Source: Orychophragmus violaceus (lineage: Eukaryota; Streptophyta; Magnoliopsida; Brassicales; Brassicaceae). Taken from it: a stretch of 64,000 nt of DNA. Location of the stretch: assembly GCA_030180135.1 (NCBI GenBank), contig CM058231.1:54012235-54076234 (forward strand). Direction: 5' to 3'. Both the position numbers and the translations under genes were made by a program. Positions 10,675 to 22,480 of the stretch are shown here, piece after piece (positions within the stretch are counted from its first letter, which is position 1; every line of letters begins with the position of its first letter). The notes beneath the pieces were generated by a model. The model was not told the origin of the DNA. It saw only the letters and a list, made by a program, of their open reading frames with translations, and searched no databases.

Positions 10675-11664
10675 TATTGGCCGACAATGGCCACCGAATG
10701 CGAGTCCTTCTCCAACAAGTGCGATAAATGCCAAAAGCATGTCCCGATTATCCACCAAGCCTCGGAGAAGCTCTTTTCTATCTCATCGCCATACCCATTC
10801 ATGCGATGGGGAATGGACATCGTGGGACCACTAGTCGCATCCGGCAAAAAGAAAGCTACACACCTATTGGTAATGATGGACTACTTCACAAAGTTGATTG
10901 AAGCAGAGTCATACCAAAAAGTTAAGGACATCCACGTTAAAGAGTTCGTCTGGCGAAACATCGTTTGCCGACATGGACTACCCCACGAGATCGTCACCGA
11001 TAACGGATCTCAGTTCATATCAAACGCCTTTAAGGAGTTTTGCAGAACGTGGAACATAAAGCTGACTTACTCAACGCCACGCTATCCCCAAGGGAATGGG
11101 CTGGCGGAAGCGGCTAACAAGGCAATCATGAGTAGCCTCAAGAAAAGACTCAATGATTGCAAAACAAGCTGGAGTGACGAGCTCCCAGCCGTACTCTGGG
11201 CCTACCGGACTACCCCCCGCAAATCCACCGGCGAGACTCCCTTCTCGCTGGCTTACGGGTTCGAGGCGGTAGTACCAGCCGAAATCCCCGTATCAAGCAT
11301 CCGCAAAGAGGAATGCCCACGACAAGAGGAACTCAATAACAAGATGATAACTGACGAGCTCGATCTCGTCGACGAAAGGAGGAACCTCGCACTAGCTCGA
11401 ATCCAGAACTACCAATAAGCCGCAGCTCGTTACTACGATTCCAAGATCAAAACTCGAAGGTTTCAAGTAGGAGAGCTCGTCTTACGGAAAGTGTTCGACC
11501 ATAAAAAGGAAGAACACGCTGGGAAGTTAGGAGAAAAGTGGGAAGGTCCTTACCAGGTCACCGATGTTGTAAAGGACGGGGTCTACCGACTCAAGTCGGT
11601 GGAAACCCAGAAACCTGAACTACGACCTTGGAACATCATCAACCTCAAAAAGTACTTCCACTAG
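10675..11664 (+). pseudogene. Tat-1 integrase
   Basis: Continues in phase after the TAA. An H-H-C-C zinc domain straddles the stop (THDGSCGSH before it, CDKCQKH after it). The DDE core follows: WGMDIVGP, VTDNGSQF and GNGLAEAANK. The C-terminal GPY/F-like part is present as KWEGPYQVTDVVKDGVYRLKS. A TAA at 11416-11418 interrupts the C-terminal domain, and the natural end (KKYFH) is at 11664. Two in-frame stops make it inactive. The 204 bases from 11665 to the Copia-3 insertion are noncoding element tail. Confidence 0.88.
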
Positions 11665-11868
11665 GAGTACGACAACATAATCGAACTACGAAATGGTTTG
11701 ATCCCCTTAAAAGGGTACGTAGGCAGCTCGGCTTCGAGCGCAGCCAGCCCCCAAACACAAAGCTCTTACCGAGCTCAACAACTTCTGACGAAGTCATACT
11801 AGCTTATCTTTGTGAAATCAAAATAAGTCTCTTAATCCAATGCTTCTTTCTGTCGTAAAGGTTAAGAG

Positions 11869-12510
11869 TGTTGGGAATGTCCTGAAATCTACTGTACTAT
11901 CTCTAGAAAGTATGATAAGTGTCGAGATCAGACATAAGTCATAAATACTGGGTGGTCATGATGACTTGCTAGAGCCCGCTCATGATCTATAAGTTTAGGA
12001 CTTATTACCAGTTTTGTATGATCCCAAAGGGTCACACACCATAGCTAACGGGAAAGTTAAAAGGAATTAATACAGTAAGATGCAAGACATTTACTGTATT
12101 TGTACAGAGAATTGGGCCAGACAAAATACAGTCTTTTGTCTGATTTGGGCCTTGGGCCCAAAATCCCAATAGGCCATTAGTTTAATTACTTGGGCCTATA
12201 TAAAGAAAGAGGGGACGCCAGTTAGCCCTATGCTTCTGCGATTTCTAGGTCTGGCCGTCCTCCTCTCTCTCTGTTGTTCCAGCTTGGTCTAGCAGCCTGA
12301 TCCAGTAGCTTGTAAGCGTGTGGATACCTAGGAGGAGCCGGTTTTTATCAGCTCTCAGTGATCTCTTCATTACCACCAATCCGCTGCACCTAATCATAAG
12401 GTAATGATCTCGATTTGTCTATGATTCAACTGCAAATCACCTAGATCCTAGTTGATTATGTGATAGGTTGTAATCTGATAATTAAACAAATGAACAAACA
12501 TAATCCTACA
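11869..12510 (+). repeat. Copia-3 5' LTR (type I)
   Basis: TGTTGGGAATGT...AATCCTACA. TATATAAA at about 12197 follows several GGGCC-rich direct repeats and is the probable core promoter. The same LTR type, inverted, flanks Copia-7. Confidence 0.95.
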
Positions 12511-12511
12511 G

Positions 12512-12523
12512 TGGTATCAGAGC
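12512..12523 (+). promoter_or_regulatory. Copia-3 primer-binding site
   Basis: TGGTATCAGAGC one base after the LTR, complementary to initiator tRNA-Met. Confidence 0.92.
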
Positions 12524-13993
12524 CAGGTCGTTAGGTTTTTGCTGTTTGGATCATATTTAGGTTGTTTTAAATGTTTAGAATCGAATTTGTGCTAAGAAAT
12601 TTGATTAGAAAACTTAAAAAACCTAATATGTAAATCGCATGAACCGATTGAAACCCATCGGTATGAGAAGCGGACGCGAGTATCGATCGACGAGGAAGCA
12701 TGAGCAATGCGATCGCGAATCGATATCGATCGGATCGATTGCTTCTCGCTGTCCCGATGACCCGATCGCAACGAGCTGATGCGCCTGTCCCGATCGTATC
12801 GCGCGAGGTCCCGAAAGCGAGCTTGGCTCGTCTTCTCGATCCGGCGATGCGTGATCCGGCTGGCGAGGCATACGTTCCGCGAGTAGCCAATCGGTTCAGC
12901 CGAGCTTCGCGGTTCGTCCTTCCCTAACCCGCGACAATGAACCGATCAATCCGATTGTGTTTCATTGTTAGCTTTAGCTTAACCCGCAAGTTAGGTCAAA
13001 ATTGGCTAAAACGCAAGGCGTTTCTTCCCGATTTTGGACTTAACTGAACCGATCCAATTTAATTGGTGGTTCAAGCGGTTAACCAAATCGCGGTTTTCTG
13101 GAAATTATTTAATACAATTGGTATTATTTAATTTCTGGTTAAACCGGATTTAAATTCAAAATTGAATTTTAACCTAAACCGAAGGCTGGTCTAAATTTGA
13201 TTTGGTTGGACCAAATAATTTAGAGCTGGTCTGGTTTAGTAAATAACCAGTTGGATTTAGTAGTTAATTTGGGCTTGGACCAGAATTAATGAACCGACTC
13301 GGTTATGTCAAATTATTGGGCCATTTGGAATTATGTGGTCTTGGGCCAAGAATTGGGCCTATAATTTGTGACCCAACCGAAAACTTTAATAAAACATTAA
13401 ATTAGAAGTTTCTATTTTTAGCATGTTTCTAGATTTAGAAAGTTTCTAAAATAAGTAAGTTTCCCAAAATAGTAATCTTCTATTTTTGGAAAGAAAACCT
13501 AAAATCCTCAAAACCAATATCAAGCTTGGATGTCTTGCCCAATCTTGTCAGCTACTTAACGCTTATTCAATTACAGATATGGCTTACAGTGTGGGGTGTC
13601 TGTTTTTGCGTAAGTAAAGTAGTATATAGTCACTAATTTCATTGGGAGTCCCAGACTTTAGTGATTATTTGGCTGTAAGAGATTGGTTTCCTTGACTGGG
13701 CCATCGGGAGTCCCGGGCCTTGAGACATCTGGTGAATTGGGCCTTGGGCCCAATCCACAACCGAGAGTTATATAGATATAACTAGCTGTGTGTATGCTTA
13801 CCAAGTAAAGCTAATTCTGGGTGACGGCCAGTGGCCCACTTTGGTTTTAGTTGAACATGGGTCTCGGAATCATTGCATTCTTATGAGGTTAAACAAAGAA
13901 ATTTTGAATGCAATGCGAGTTTTCTTATAAGTTATTAAGATTACTCTTTTATGAACTAAATAACTAAAACTCTATTGTCTCATAATTTCAGCT
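12524..13993 (+). other. Copia-3 leader (type I)
   Basis: About 1.47 kb of untranslated leader between primer site and gag. The ends match the Copia-7 leader closely. The middle (about 12640-13060) is GATCG-rich and includes TCGATCGA at 12683, but it has no counterpart in Copia-7. The last bases, AATTTCAGCT before ATG, resemble a 3' splice site, so a leader intron is possible. No convincing gene is present. Confidence 0.75.
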
Positions 13994-16695
13994 ATGTCAA
14001 GCACAACAACACAAAACACTTTCTCGATCCGGTCTGCCCTTGAGAAGGACAAACTGAACGGATCAAACTTCCTGAACTGGTCCAGGAACCTGAGACTTGT
14101 GCTCAGGCAGGAGAAGAAGGCTTATGTCCTTGAAAGAGTTCTCCCCCCTAGACCTGCGAATAATGCCGAACAAGCTGTGAAGAATGCTTGGGATACGCAT
14201 TCTTCAGATGCTAATGACGTGATTTGCCTAACGTTGGCGACAATGGCTCCCGAACTGCAGATGCAGTGGGAAGGCCTGACTTGTCCCATGGAACTGATGG
14301 CAAACCTGAAAGCGTTGTTTCAGGAGCAGGCTCGTACAGAGAGATTCCAAACTGTAAAGAATCTCTTGGACTGTAAAATGGCTAAGGATGCAGCAGTGAG
14401 TCCACATGTTCTGAAAATGATGGGTTATCTCGATCATTTGACTAGACTCGACTGTCCTATAAGCCAAGAGCTTGCTTGTGATATCGTTCTGCAGTCTCTT
14501 ACTCCTGCATATGACCAGTTCATCTTGAACTATAATATGCATGGGTTGACAAAGACTTTGCCTGAGCTACATGGTATGCTCAAGACTGCAGAACCTAATC
14601 TGAAGAAGGCCAAGGAGCCGTCTGTACTCATGGTGCAGAAGGGCAAGGGTTTCAAGAAATCCGCAGCAGACAAGGGAAAGGGCAAGGCAGTCCACAACGA
14701 AAAGGCCAAGCCCAAGCCCGTGTCTAAAGCTGGGCCTTCTGATATCTGCCACTTTTGCAAAGAGGCAGGGCATTATCGCAGGGACTGTAAGAAATACCAG
14801 GAAAGTCTGAAGGAGAAGAAGAAGTTTTTCGCGACTACTGCTTCATGTATTTTTGTTATTGAAGTAAATACTACTACTTCTGATAATACCACTTGGGTAT
14901 TAGATACTGGATGTGGGGCTCATATTTGTACTAATGTGCAGGCGCTCAGCAACAGTAGAAGGTTGAAGCAAGGGCAAGTAGAGTTGCGGGTTGGCAATGG
15001 AGCGAAGGTTCCAGCACTGGCCGTTGGCACTTACTTGTTATTTTTACCTTCTGGATTGATTTTAGAACTTGAGAATTGTTATTTTGTACCTGCTATAAGC
15101 AGAAATATCATTTCAGTTTCATTATTGGATTTACAAGGATTTGATTTTTCTATTAAGAATAAATTGTGTTCCTTTAATCTCAATGATATGTTCTATGGCT
15201 GTGCCCCTCTTATTAATGGGCTGTACATGCTGGATCAATCTACTCCAGTATATAACATTAATACAAAACGGTTCAAATCTAACGAAGAAAATGAAACGTT
15301 TCTCTGGCATTGTCGTTTGGGGCACATTAGTGAGAAACGCGTCAAGAGGCTCCATTCAAATGGACTCTTGGGCTCATTTGACTTTGAGTCTTGTGAGCAA
15401 TGCGAATCTTGCCTAATAGGCAAAATGACACGGGCCCCTTTTAATAAACCCACAGAAAGGGCCAGTGAACTATTGGGCCTGATACATACTGACGTGTGTG
15501 GCCCAATGTCCACAAATGCTAGAGGAAACTATCAGTACTTCATTACATTCACTGATGATTTCAGTAGATATGGATATGTCTACTTGATGAAACATAAGTC
15601 GGAAACCTTTGAGAAGTTCAAAGAATTCCAGAATGAAGTACAGAACCAGCTTGGTAAAAGTATTAAGGCTCTTCGGTCGGACCGAGGAGGAGAATACTTG
15701 AGCCAGGAATTCCGTGATCATCTGAGTGAGTGTGGGATCATCTCCCAACTCACACCTCCTGGAACACCTCAGTGGAATGGTGTGTCTGAGAGAAGGAATC
15801 GAACATTGTTAGATATGGTCCGATCCATGATGAGTCACACAGACCTTCCTATATCCCTTTGGGGATATGCTTTGCTGACCGCAACGTTCACACTGAACAG
15901 AGTGCCATCAAAAGCAGTAGCAAAGACACCATATGAGTTATGGACTGGAAAGGCTCCAGTAATGTCTTTTCTCAGAATTTGGGGTTGTGAAGCCTATGTC
16001 AAAAGATTAATCTCAGACAATCTTACACCAAAATCTGACAAGTGCTACTTCATTGGTTATCCTAGGGATACCAAGGCTTATTACTTCTATCTGCGGTCCG
16101 AGAACAAGATCTTTGTTGCTCGGGATTGTACTTTTCTTGAGAGGGAATTTCTCTCTAAGAAAGATAGTGGGAGTAAGGTACAACTTGATGAAATTCAAGA
16201 AGGACAGGAACCTGTTCAACCTAATGAGGAAGAACAGCAGGATGAATTACATGAAGTTGTAGTAGAACCTGAACCTGTAGTACCTGAAGTTCGAAGATCC
16301 GGAAGGATCCGTCACGAACCCGATAGATATCAGGGATTCCTCGTGACTAATTGCCATGATCTTTTGATCATTGACGGTGATGAACCCTCGAACTTTGCAG
16401 AAGCCATGATAGGCCCTGACTCCTCAAAGTGGCGTGAAGCCACTGAATCCGAGATGGACTCCATGTCTGTCAACCGAGTGTTTTCACTGGTTGACTTACC
16501 CGCTGGTGCTAAAGCCATCGAGTGTAAATGGATCTTCAAGAAGAAGATTGACATGGATGGAAATGTCCAGATTTACAAGGCCAGGTTGGTGGCAAAAGGT
16601 TTCAAGCAAATTCATGGTATAGACTATGATGAAACCTATTCACCAGTGGCCATGATGAAATCAATTCGGATTCTCCTAGCAACTGCCGCTTATTA
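13994..16695 (+). pseudogene. Copia-3 gag-pol, 5' part
   Basis: Opens at ATG 13994 (MSSTTTQNTFSIRS) and stays open until Copia-4 interrupts it in RT. Residues 1-240 are a UBN2-type gag. The zinc knuckle is C252-x2-C-x4-H-x4-C265. The protease active site WVLDTGCGAH has D304. The pre-integrase HHCC domain is about 439-473. The integrase core has D500, D563 and E599. The linker with RRSGRIRHEP precedes RT, which begins at CKWIFKKK and YKARLVAKGFKQ. The last residues before the break are ILLATAAYY. The 3' part resumes at 24008 in the same phase. Codons after 16695 in this frame belong to the Copia-4 LTR. Confidence 0.92.
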
Positions 16696-17362
16696 TGTTG
16701 GAATTGTGTCCAGTAATCTCGGTACTGTCTCTAGAAAGTAAGAGTATGTCAATGATCAGACATAAGTCATATAATACTGGGGGTCATGATGGCTTGCTAG
16801 AGTCCGCTCATGATCTATAAGTCTTGGACTTATTGCCTTTATTATATGATCCCATATGAGTCACACGCCTAAGCTAACAGGAAAACGTGTAAGAATGGTT
16901 TAGCAGAAGTACGGTAAAAGTGCTAGGCATTTACTGTACTTAGAGAGAATAAAAGGTTTAGGCACTGTGTGTCGATCGATGCACAAGGCGTGTCGATCGA
17001 CACAGTGCGCGAACGCCTCGGAGTAAATTGGCATTTGGGCCAAATGGCCCAAAACGAACTGAACGAGTTTTATATAAACTTAAGACGAGTTCAGGTCGAG
17101 ATAAGCCTAGCCGCGAGCCTCCTCTCTCTCTGCGCCGATTCCCTACTGGTCTAGCAGCCTCTTCCTGCTCGGTGTGCGTGTGTGAACCTCTGGAGGAGTT
17201 ATCTCTCGGTGGCTCTCTGATCTCTGACATACCATCCCTTTCCGCTGCAAACAGGTATAAGGTGAGATCTATCATTGTTTCTATTCAAGAGAACCTAGAT
17301 CAGCATGTTTAGGTTAATCTGAATCTGAGAATTGAATCAGGATTCATCTAAACATTCCTACA
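16696..17362 (+). repeat. Copia-4 5' LTR (type II)
   Basis: TGTTGGAATTGT...CATTCCTACA. TATATAAA at 17071 is the likely TATA box. A pair of TCGATCGA boxes at 16972 and 16993 (21 bp apart) lies about 80 bp upstream of it. Confidence 0.95.
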
Positions 17363-17363
17363 G

Positions 17364-17375
17364 TGGTATCAGAGC
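17364..17375 (+). promoter_or_regulatory. Copia-4 primer-binding site
   Basis: TGGTATCAGAGC one base after the LTR, complementary to initiator tRNA-Met. Confidence 0.92.
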
Positions 17376-17559
17376 TATTGGTTCTGGTTTTTCTTGTTTA
17401 GATTCAAGTTTAGGATTGTTTTTCTTGTTTGAAAGTGTTTTGAATCAACTACTGATAAGAGAAATCACTTAAGCAACAAGGAATTGAAACCTAAACACAC
17501 TTAAAATCGCAGAAACCATGCTATATTGATTTGGTAGAATGCGATTTTCAAAAGTCAGT

Positions 17560-17870
17560 ATCGACTGCGATCGCATGGATCGATCGATACGATCGCATGG
17601 ATCGGTCGATACAGTCTATCGGCTAACCCTGTTAACGCGTGAAAGCATCGATCGATGCAGGATCGATGCAAGTTCGATGTTGGTGCATCGACCGATGCGG
17701 TTGGTGCATCGATCGACACGGTTAGGGTTTTGGCTCGGTTCCGTGCATGCGTGAGAGCATCGATCGATACAGGATCGATGCACGATCGATGCAGGATCGA
17801 TGCTAAGAGCATCGACCGATGCGGTTGATGGATCGATCGACACGGTTGGTTCATCGATCAACATGGTTGG
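17560..17870 (+). repeat. TCGATCGA-box array in Copia-4 leader
   Basis: An irregular array of GCATCGATCGATGC-like and ATCGACCGATGC-like units, many self-complementary. Several neighbouring cores are exactly 21 bp apart (17688/17709, 17812/17833, 17833/17854); others are 13-15 bp apart. The rest of the leader (17376-17559 and 17871-19005) is AT-rich, untranslated, and ends in a TTTTCAG splice-acceptor-like stretch just before the gag ATG. Confidence 0.85.
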
Positions 17871-19005
17871 TTTAAGGCTCGGTTTAATATTTTGATTAAA
17901 ATTAATTCGTCCTGGTTTAATAAACAGATTTAATAATTTTATTAAGTTCTGGTTAAACCGGGATAAGAAATCCAAAGTCGTAAATTGGATTTTGTGCCTA
18001 AACCAGGATTTTCTAATTTGATTTGGTTGGACCAAATAAATTGAGAAAATCCGGTTTAGTAAATAACCGGTTGACAATTGTGGTCATCGTAGTAATTAAA
18101 ATTTGGTTAGACCAATTTTAATGAACCAGACCGGTTATGTCATTTAATTGGACAATTGGGTCATGTCTTGGACATGGACAAATTCTTGGGCCTCGGGCCA
18201 AGAAGTTAAAACAATTGGGCAATTATTTGAGTCTTTCTTCAGATTAATTTAAAATTTATTTTATAAAATTATAAAGTCGATTTTAAATTAAAGTTTCCGA
18301 AATTTTGAAATTAGAAAGTTTCTTAAAATAGAAGTTTCTAGATTTGCGGGTTTTGGATTTTAAAGAAATTTCTAAAGTTAGAAAGTTTCCGGTTTTAGAA
18401 AGTTTCCAATTTTAGAATGTTTCCTAAAATAGTAAGTTTCCAAAAAATAGAAAGTTTCCCGAAATAGTAATCTTCTATTTTGGGAATGAAATTTTAATAA
18501 ACCTACGAACCTCAAATAATATCAAGCGTTGGATGTCTTGTCCATTCTATGTCAGCTGTCGAAGCCCATTCAATTGTATTCATGGCCTTACAGTGTGAGG
18601 GTGTCTGCTTTTGCGTGGATAAGACGGTTTGTGATTCATAAATGTCATTGGGAGTCCCAGACATTAATGATTACATGACTGTATAGTCTGGTTTTCTTGA
18701 CTAGGCCATCGGGAGTCCCGGGCCTTGAGACATCAGAGTGAATTGGGCCTCGGGCCCAGATTCACAACCAAGAGTTATATCACGGATATAATTAGCCGAT
18801 ATAGGGCTTACCGATATAAGCTAAGGTTGGGTGACGGCCAGTGGCCCACTTTAATCTTAGTTATATGTGGATCTTGGAATCATTATATTCTATTGAGGGT
18901 AACTGATGTTATTGAATATAATGCGTGATTAATCATATTAAGTATAATACAAGATTAATCATATTGAACATATTAACTAAAATCCTTTTATCTTAATTTT
19001 CAGTT

Positions 19006-19896
19006 ATGACTAGCACAAACAATCAAAACACTTTCTCGATCCGGTCTGTCCTTAAGATGGACAAGCTGAACGGATCAAATTTCTTGACTTGGTCGCGGAA
19101 CCTGAGGCTAGTTCTCAGACAGGAGAGAAAGGACTATGTCCTTGAGAGAGCTCTCCCCGTGAGGATCGGGTCCAATACTTCTCATGCAGTATATGATGCT
19201 TGGAATAAGCATTATAATGATGCGGTAGATGTGCGTGGTCTGATATTGGCTACCATGGACTCAGACTTGCGGAAGCAATATGAGAACATGGAGTCGCCAA
19301 TAGAGATGATCAGCAGCCTGAAATTGAAATTTCAGGAGCAGATAAGAGTGGAGAGATACCGGTTGGTTAAGTCTCTCACTAGCTGCAAGCTACCAAATGA
19401 TCATCCAGTGAGTCCTCATGTCAGTAAAATGATGGGTTACATTGATAACCTGAGGAAACTGGATTATCCAGTTAGCCAAGAATTGGCAACTGAGATCATA
19501 CTACAGTCACTGCCGTCAAGCTATGATAAGTTCAGAAGGAACTATATTAAGAAATGCTTAACGAAGACGCTGACTGAACTGCATGATATGCTCAAGACAG
19601 TTGAGCCAAACGTGAAGAGTACCCTGTACAATCTCATGAATGAGAAGGGTAGGTTTACTAAACCTAATGCTGACAAGGGTGAAGACAAAGTTGTCCAGAT
19701 TTTGAATCATGGCAAGCGTGTGTCTTCTGAGCCCGAGTCAGATACCTCTTACGTTGGTAAGTGCTGCTACTGTAAGGAGACAGGGCATTGGAAGAGAGAT
19801 TGCATTAAATTCATGGAAGATGATGAGGAGTTGAAGTTGATGTATGCGACTACTTCCTCAGGTATTCATGTTATTACTTCAAGTTCTACCTTATAG
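19006..19896 (+). CDS. Copia-4 gag (296 aa)
   Basis: Intact gag frame from ATG 19006 (MTSTNNQNTFSIRS). It has a UBN2-type capsid region over about residues 1-210 and one CCHC zinc knuckle, CYCKETGHWKRDC, near 260. It would form the particle shell and bind element RNA. It ends with TAG immediately before the protease DTG block, so it cannot be translated as a polyprotein. The Copia-7 gag has the same length and the same stop with about a dozen residue differences, so this short gag is a shared ancestral state. Preservation of gag beside a ruined pol suggests it matters for the element's own movement. Confidence 0.9.
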   Translation: MTSTNNQNTFSIRSVLKMDKLNGSNFLTWSRNLRLVLRQERKDYVLERALPVRIGSNTSHAVYDAWNKHYNDAVDVRGLILATMDSDLRKQYENMESPIEMISSLKLKFQEQIRVERYRLVKSLTSCKLPNDHPVSPHVSKMMGYIDNLRKLDYPVSQELATEIILQSLPSSYDKFRRNYIKKCLTKTLTELHDMLKTVEPNVKSTLYNLMNEKGRFTKPNADKGEDKVVQILNHGKRVSSEPESDTSYVGKCCYCKETGHWKRDCIKFMEDDEELKLMYATTSSGIHVITSSSTL

Positions 19897-22480
19897 GTAT
19901 TGGATACTGGTTGTGGCACTGATATTTGTTATAATATGCAGAGCCTGGGCAACAGTAGAACTTTGAAGGAAGGGCAAGTGAAACTACATGTCTGGAAGGA
20001 GCTTGGGATGCTGCCTCAGCCGTAGGGTTTTCACTTATAGATCCCTTTTAGGCTTGGTTTTGTATTAAGTAATTGCTACAATGTACCTGCTTTAAGCAGA
20101 GTTGTCTTTCATTTTCTTGTAAGAATTTGAATGTTTTTCATTTTGATAAAAGACAAGTTTTGTTCTTTTGATCTTGATGAAATATTAATTGTAGCACCCT
20201 ATTCATGGAATGGGTTTTATATCTTAAACCAAAGAGTGCCTAAATGTAACATAAATACCGAATTGGTTTAAATCTGATGAATTAAACCTGATTTTTCTTG
20301 GCATAAAGTCTTGGTCACATAGAGTAAGTCGGATTCAGAAATCCCATAGTCATGGACTGTTGGGCTCATTTGATAAAATATCTTATGAGACTTGAATTCT
20401 GTTTACTGGACCAAAAGGAAAAGGGCCTATCTTAGCCGAGCTAGAGAAAGGCCCAAAGGCTTATTGGACCTGGAACATACTCATGTATGTGGCCCAATGA
20501 GCAGTAATGCCAGAGAAAATTTCCTGTACTTCATTGTCTCTACTGATTACTTCAGTGAGTGTGACTGTGTTCATTTGATGAGACACAAGTCGGAATTCTT
20601 TGACATGGTCGAAAGAGTTCCAGAATGAAGTATAGGATCTGAATGACAAAAGTATTAAGACTCTGGATTAAATCACGAGTGAGAATACTTAAGTCATTGA
20701 TTGTGTGATCATCTGAATGAGTGTGAAATCGTTTCACAGCTCATTTCTCCTGAAAACCTGAAGGTTTTTCTCTGAGAAAGAATCAGATCTTATTAGAAAT
20801 GATTAAAGATGAGTCACACGAATCTTCCATGATATTATTGAAGAATAACGCTCTAAAATATCTAAGTTTACGCTGAAATAGTTCCACCAACATCAGTTGA
20901 AAGACACCACGTAAATGTGGATTGGAATCGATCCAAATTCGTCTTTACTGAGTATTAGTAGTTGAGCTACTTCGCTGGTTGTCCCAGGGAAACCAAGGCT
21001 TATTACTTTTACGTCCATTCTGTTTTCTAAGAAGGGAAGTTATTTTCCAAGAAGAACAGTGGGAGTAAAAATATAACTCGAAGTTTTCTTAGGGAAACCA
21101 AGGCTCGGTACTTTTACGACCATTCTGTTTTCTAAGAAGGGAAGTTACTTTCCAAGAAGAACAGTGGGAGTAAAAGTACAACTCGAAGAAATTCGAGAAA
21201 TACAGGAGGCTGCTTAACCTATTGACGGAGAGCAGCGGAAGGATTTACAGATTTCTGTAGAATCTACACCTGTGGAGCCTGAAGTTCGCAGATATGAAAG
21301 AATCAGTCACTAATCCGAGAGTGAATTCTCGTCATTAGTTCAGCCTGATGATCATTGAATGTTCGCACGATCTGATGATCATTGAAAGCTACGAATCTGC
21401 GAAATTCAAGGAAGCGAAAGTGAGCCCAGACTCCGAAGAATTACATTTTGTGTAAGTTGGCTTCATCGATCCATTCATGGATGGAAGCAAACATATCGGA
21501 GTTGGAATCTTCGTTCTGTTGAAGTAGTCAAGGTTTTGACTTAAGCAGGAACGAAATGGAACTGTGCGTTTACTAATAGATAAGTAGGAGCAATATTGCA
21601 TTTCTCAAAGTGTATGTCGATGACATACTGATTCTCGGATATAACGTCCCAACGCTGTAGTCGGTAAAGGACTAGCTTGGGAGTTGGTTTAATGATTGAC
21701 ATGGGTAAAGCCACGTAGTTCTTGGATTTTGGATCTAAAGATAGAGATCCAAAAGAGATGGTAGGACAAAGTCAGGATTCTTAAATTGACAAAGTCATAC
21801 ACGTTTTGAGCAATCCAAGAAGGGTTTTATGCCAATGTCACATGGCATTAAGTTAAGCAAGATACAGTATCCTACGATAACTGCTGAGCTTAAATGCATG
21901 GATGAGATTCCATATGCGTCGGCAATTGGATCTATCATGTATGCCATGAAACATACTTGTTTGATGTTGCTTTAATGTTAAGCAAGACAAATAAAGACCA
22001 GTCAAATCCAGCAAAGAATCAAGTTTCCTAAAGTATGTCCTAAAGTATTTGAGGAATACTAAGGATAAGTTCTTGATTTACGGAGAAAGTGAGGTGCTAT
22101 AAGTCGATAGAGTCTGAAAGGCAAGTTTCCAACAGACAAAGATGATTTCCGGTCACAGTCCGGTTATATCTTGCGTTTGTCTGGCGGTGCACGGCACTGT
22201 TGCTGACTCCATGACTTAAGCTGAATCTTTCGCAGCTTGGGAAGCGGCGAAAGAGGTTGTTTGGAAAGAAGAGTTCATCACTGAACTTGATGTGATTCCC
22301 AGCATAGATGAGACTAGCTGCACATCAGAGGTCCAAACACCTTGAGATAAATGACAGAGATGTTAAGTAGATCAGCAAGTTTCAACAAATGAGAACGTTG
22401 CTAATCTATTAACGAAGCCACTCCTTAGCCCTAAGCACGAGTCACGGACTGTAGCTGTAGGATAAGTGAAGTTAAGATAT
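19897..22480 (+). pseudogene. Copia-4 decayed pol
   Basis: Co-linear with the Copia-3 pol but full of stops and frameshifts. It is recognisable from VLDTGCG (19900), SNARENFLYF (integrase, about 20500), FLKVYVDDILIL-like sequence (about 21606), the RNase H region with QTKMISGHSPVISC-type frames (about 22140) and PLTKP near the end. The same decay occurs in Copia-7, so it predates the transposition of both. A private 105-bp tandem duplication lies at 20986-21195. No active enzyme can come from it. Confidence 0.85.
20986..21195 (+). repeat. 105-bp tandem duplication in Copia-4 pol remnant
   Basis: The segment starting AGGGAAACCAAGGCT is present at 20986 and again at 21091 with a few mismatches. 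Copia-7 has a single copy at the equivalent place (about 58820-58940), so the duplication is specific to Copia-4 or its sublineage. Confidence 0.8.

Noticed and set aside
10225..10758. 177-codon minus-strand frame, and a similar plus-strand frame at 53486-53848
   Set aside because: Both are the same antisense shadow of the Tat RNase H-integrase linker, one in each Tat copy; no independent features.
17616..18077. 153-codon minus-strand frame rich in SID and CIDR repeats
   Set aside because: Produced by translation of the TCGATCGA array and AT-rich leader; not conserved as a frame in Copia-5.
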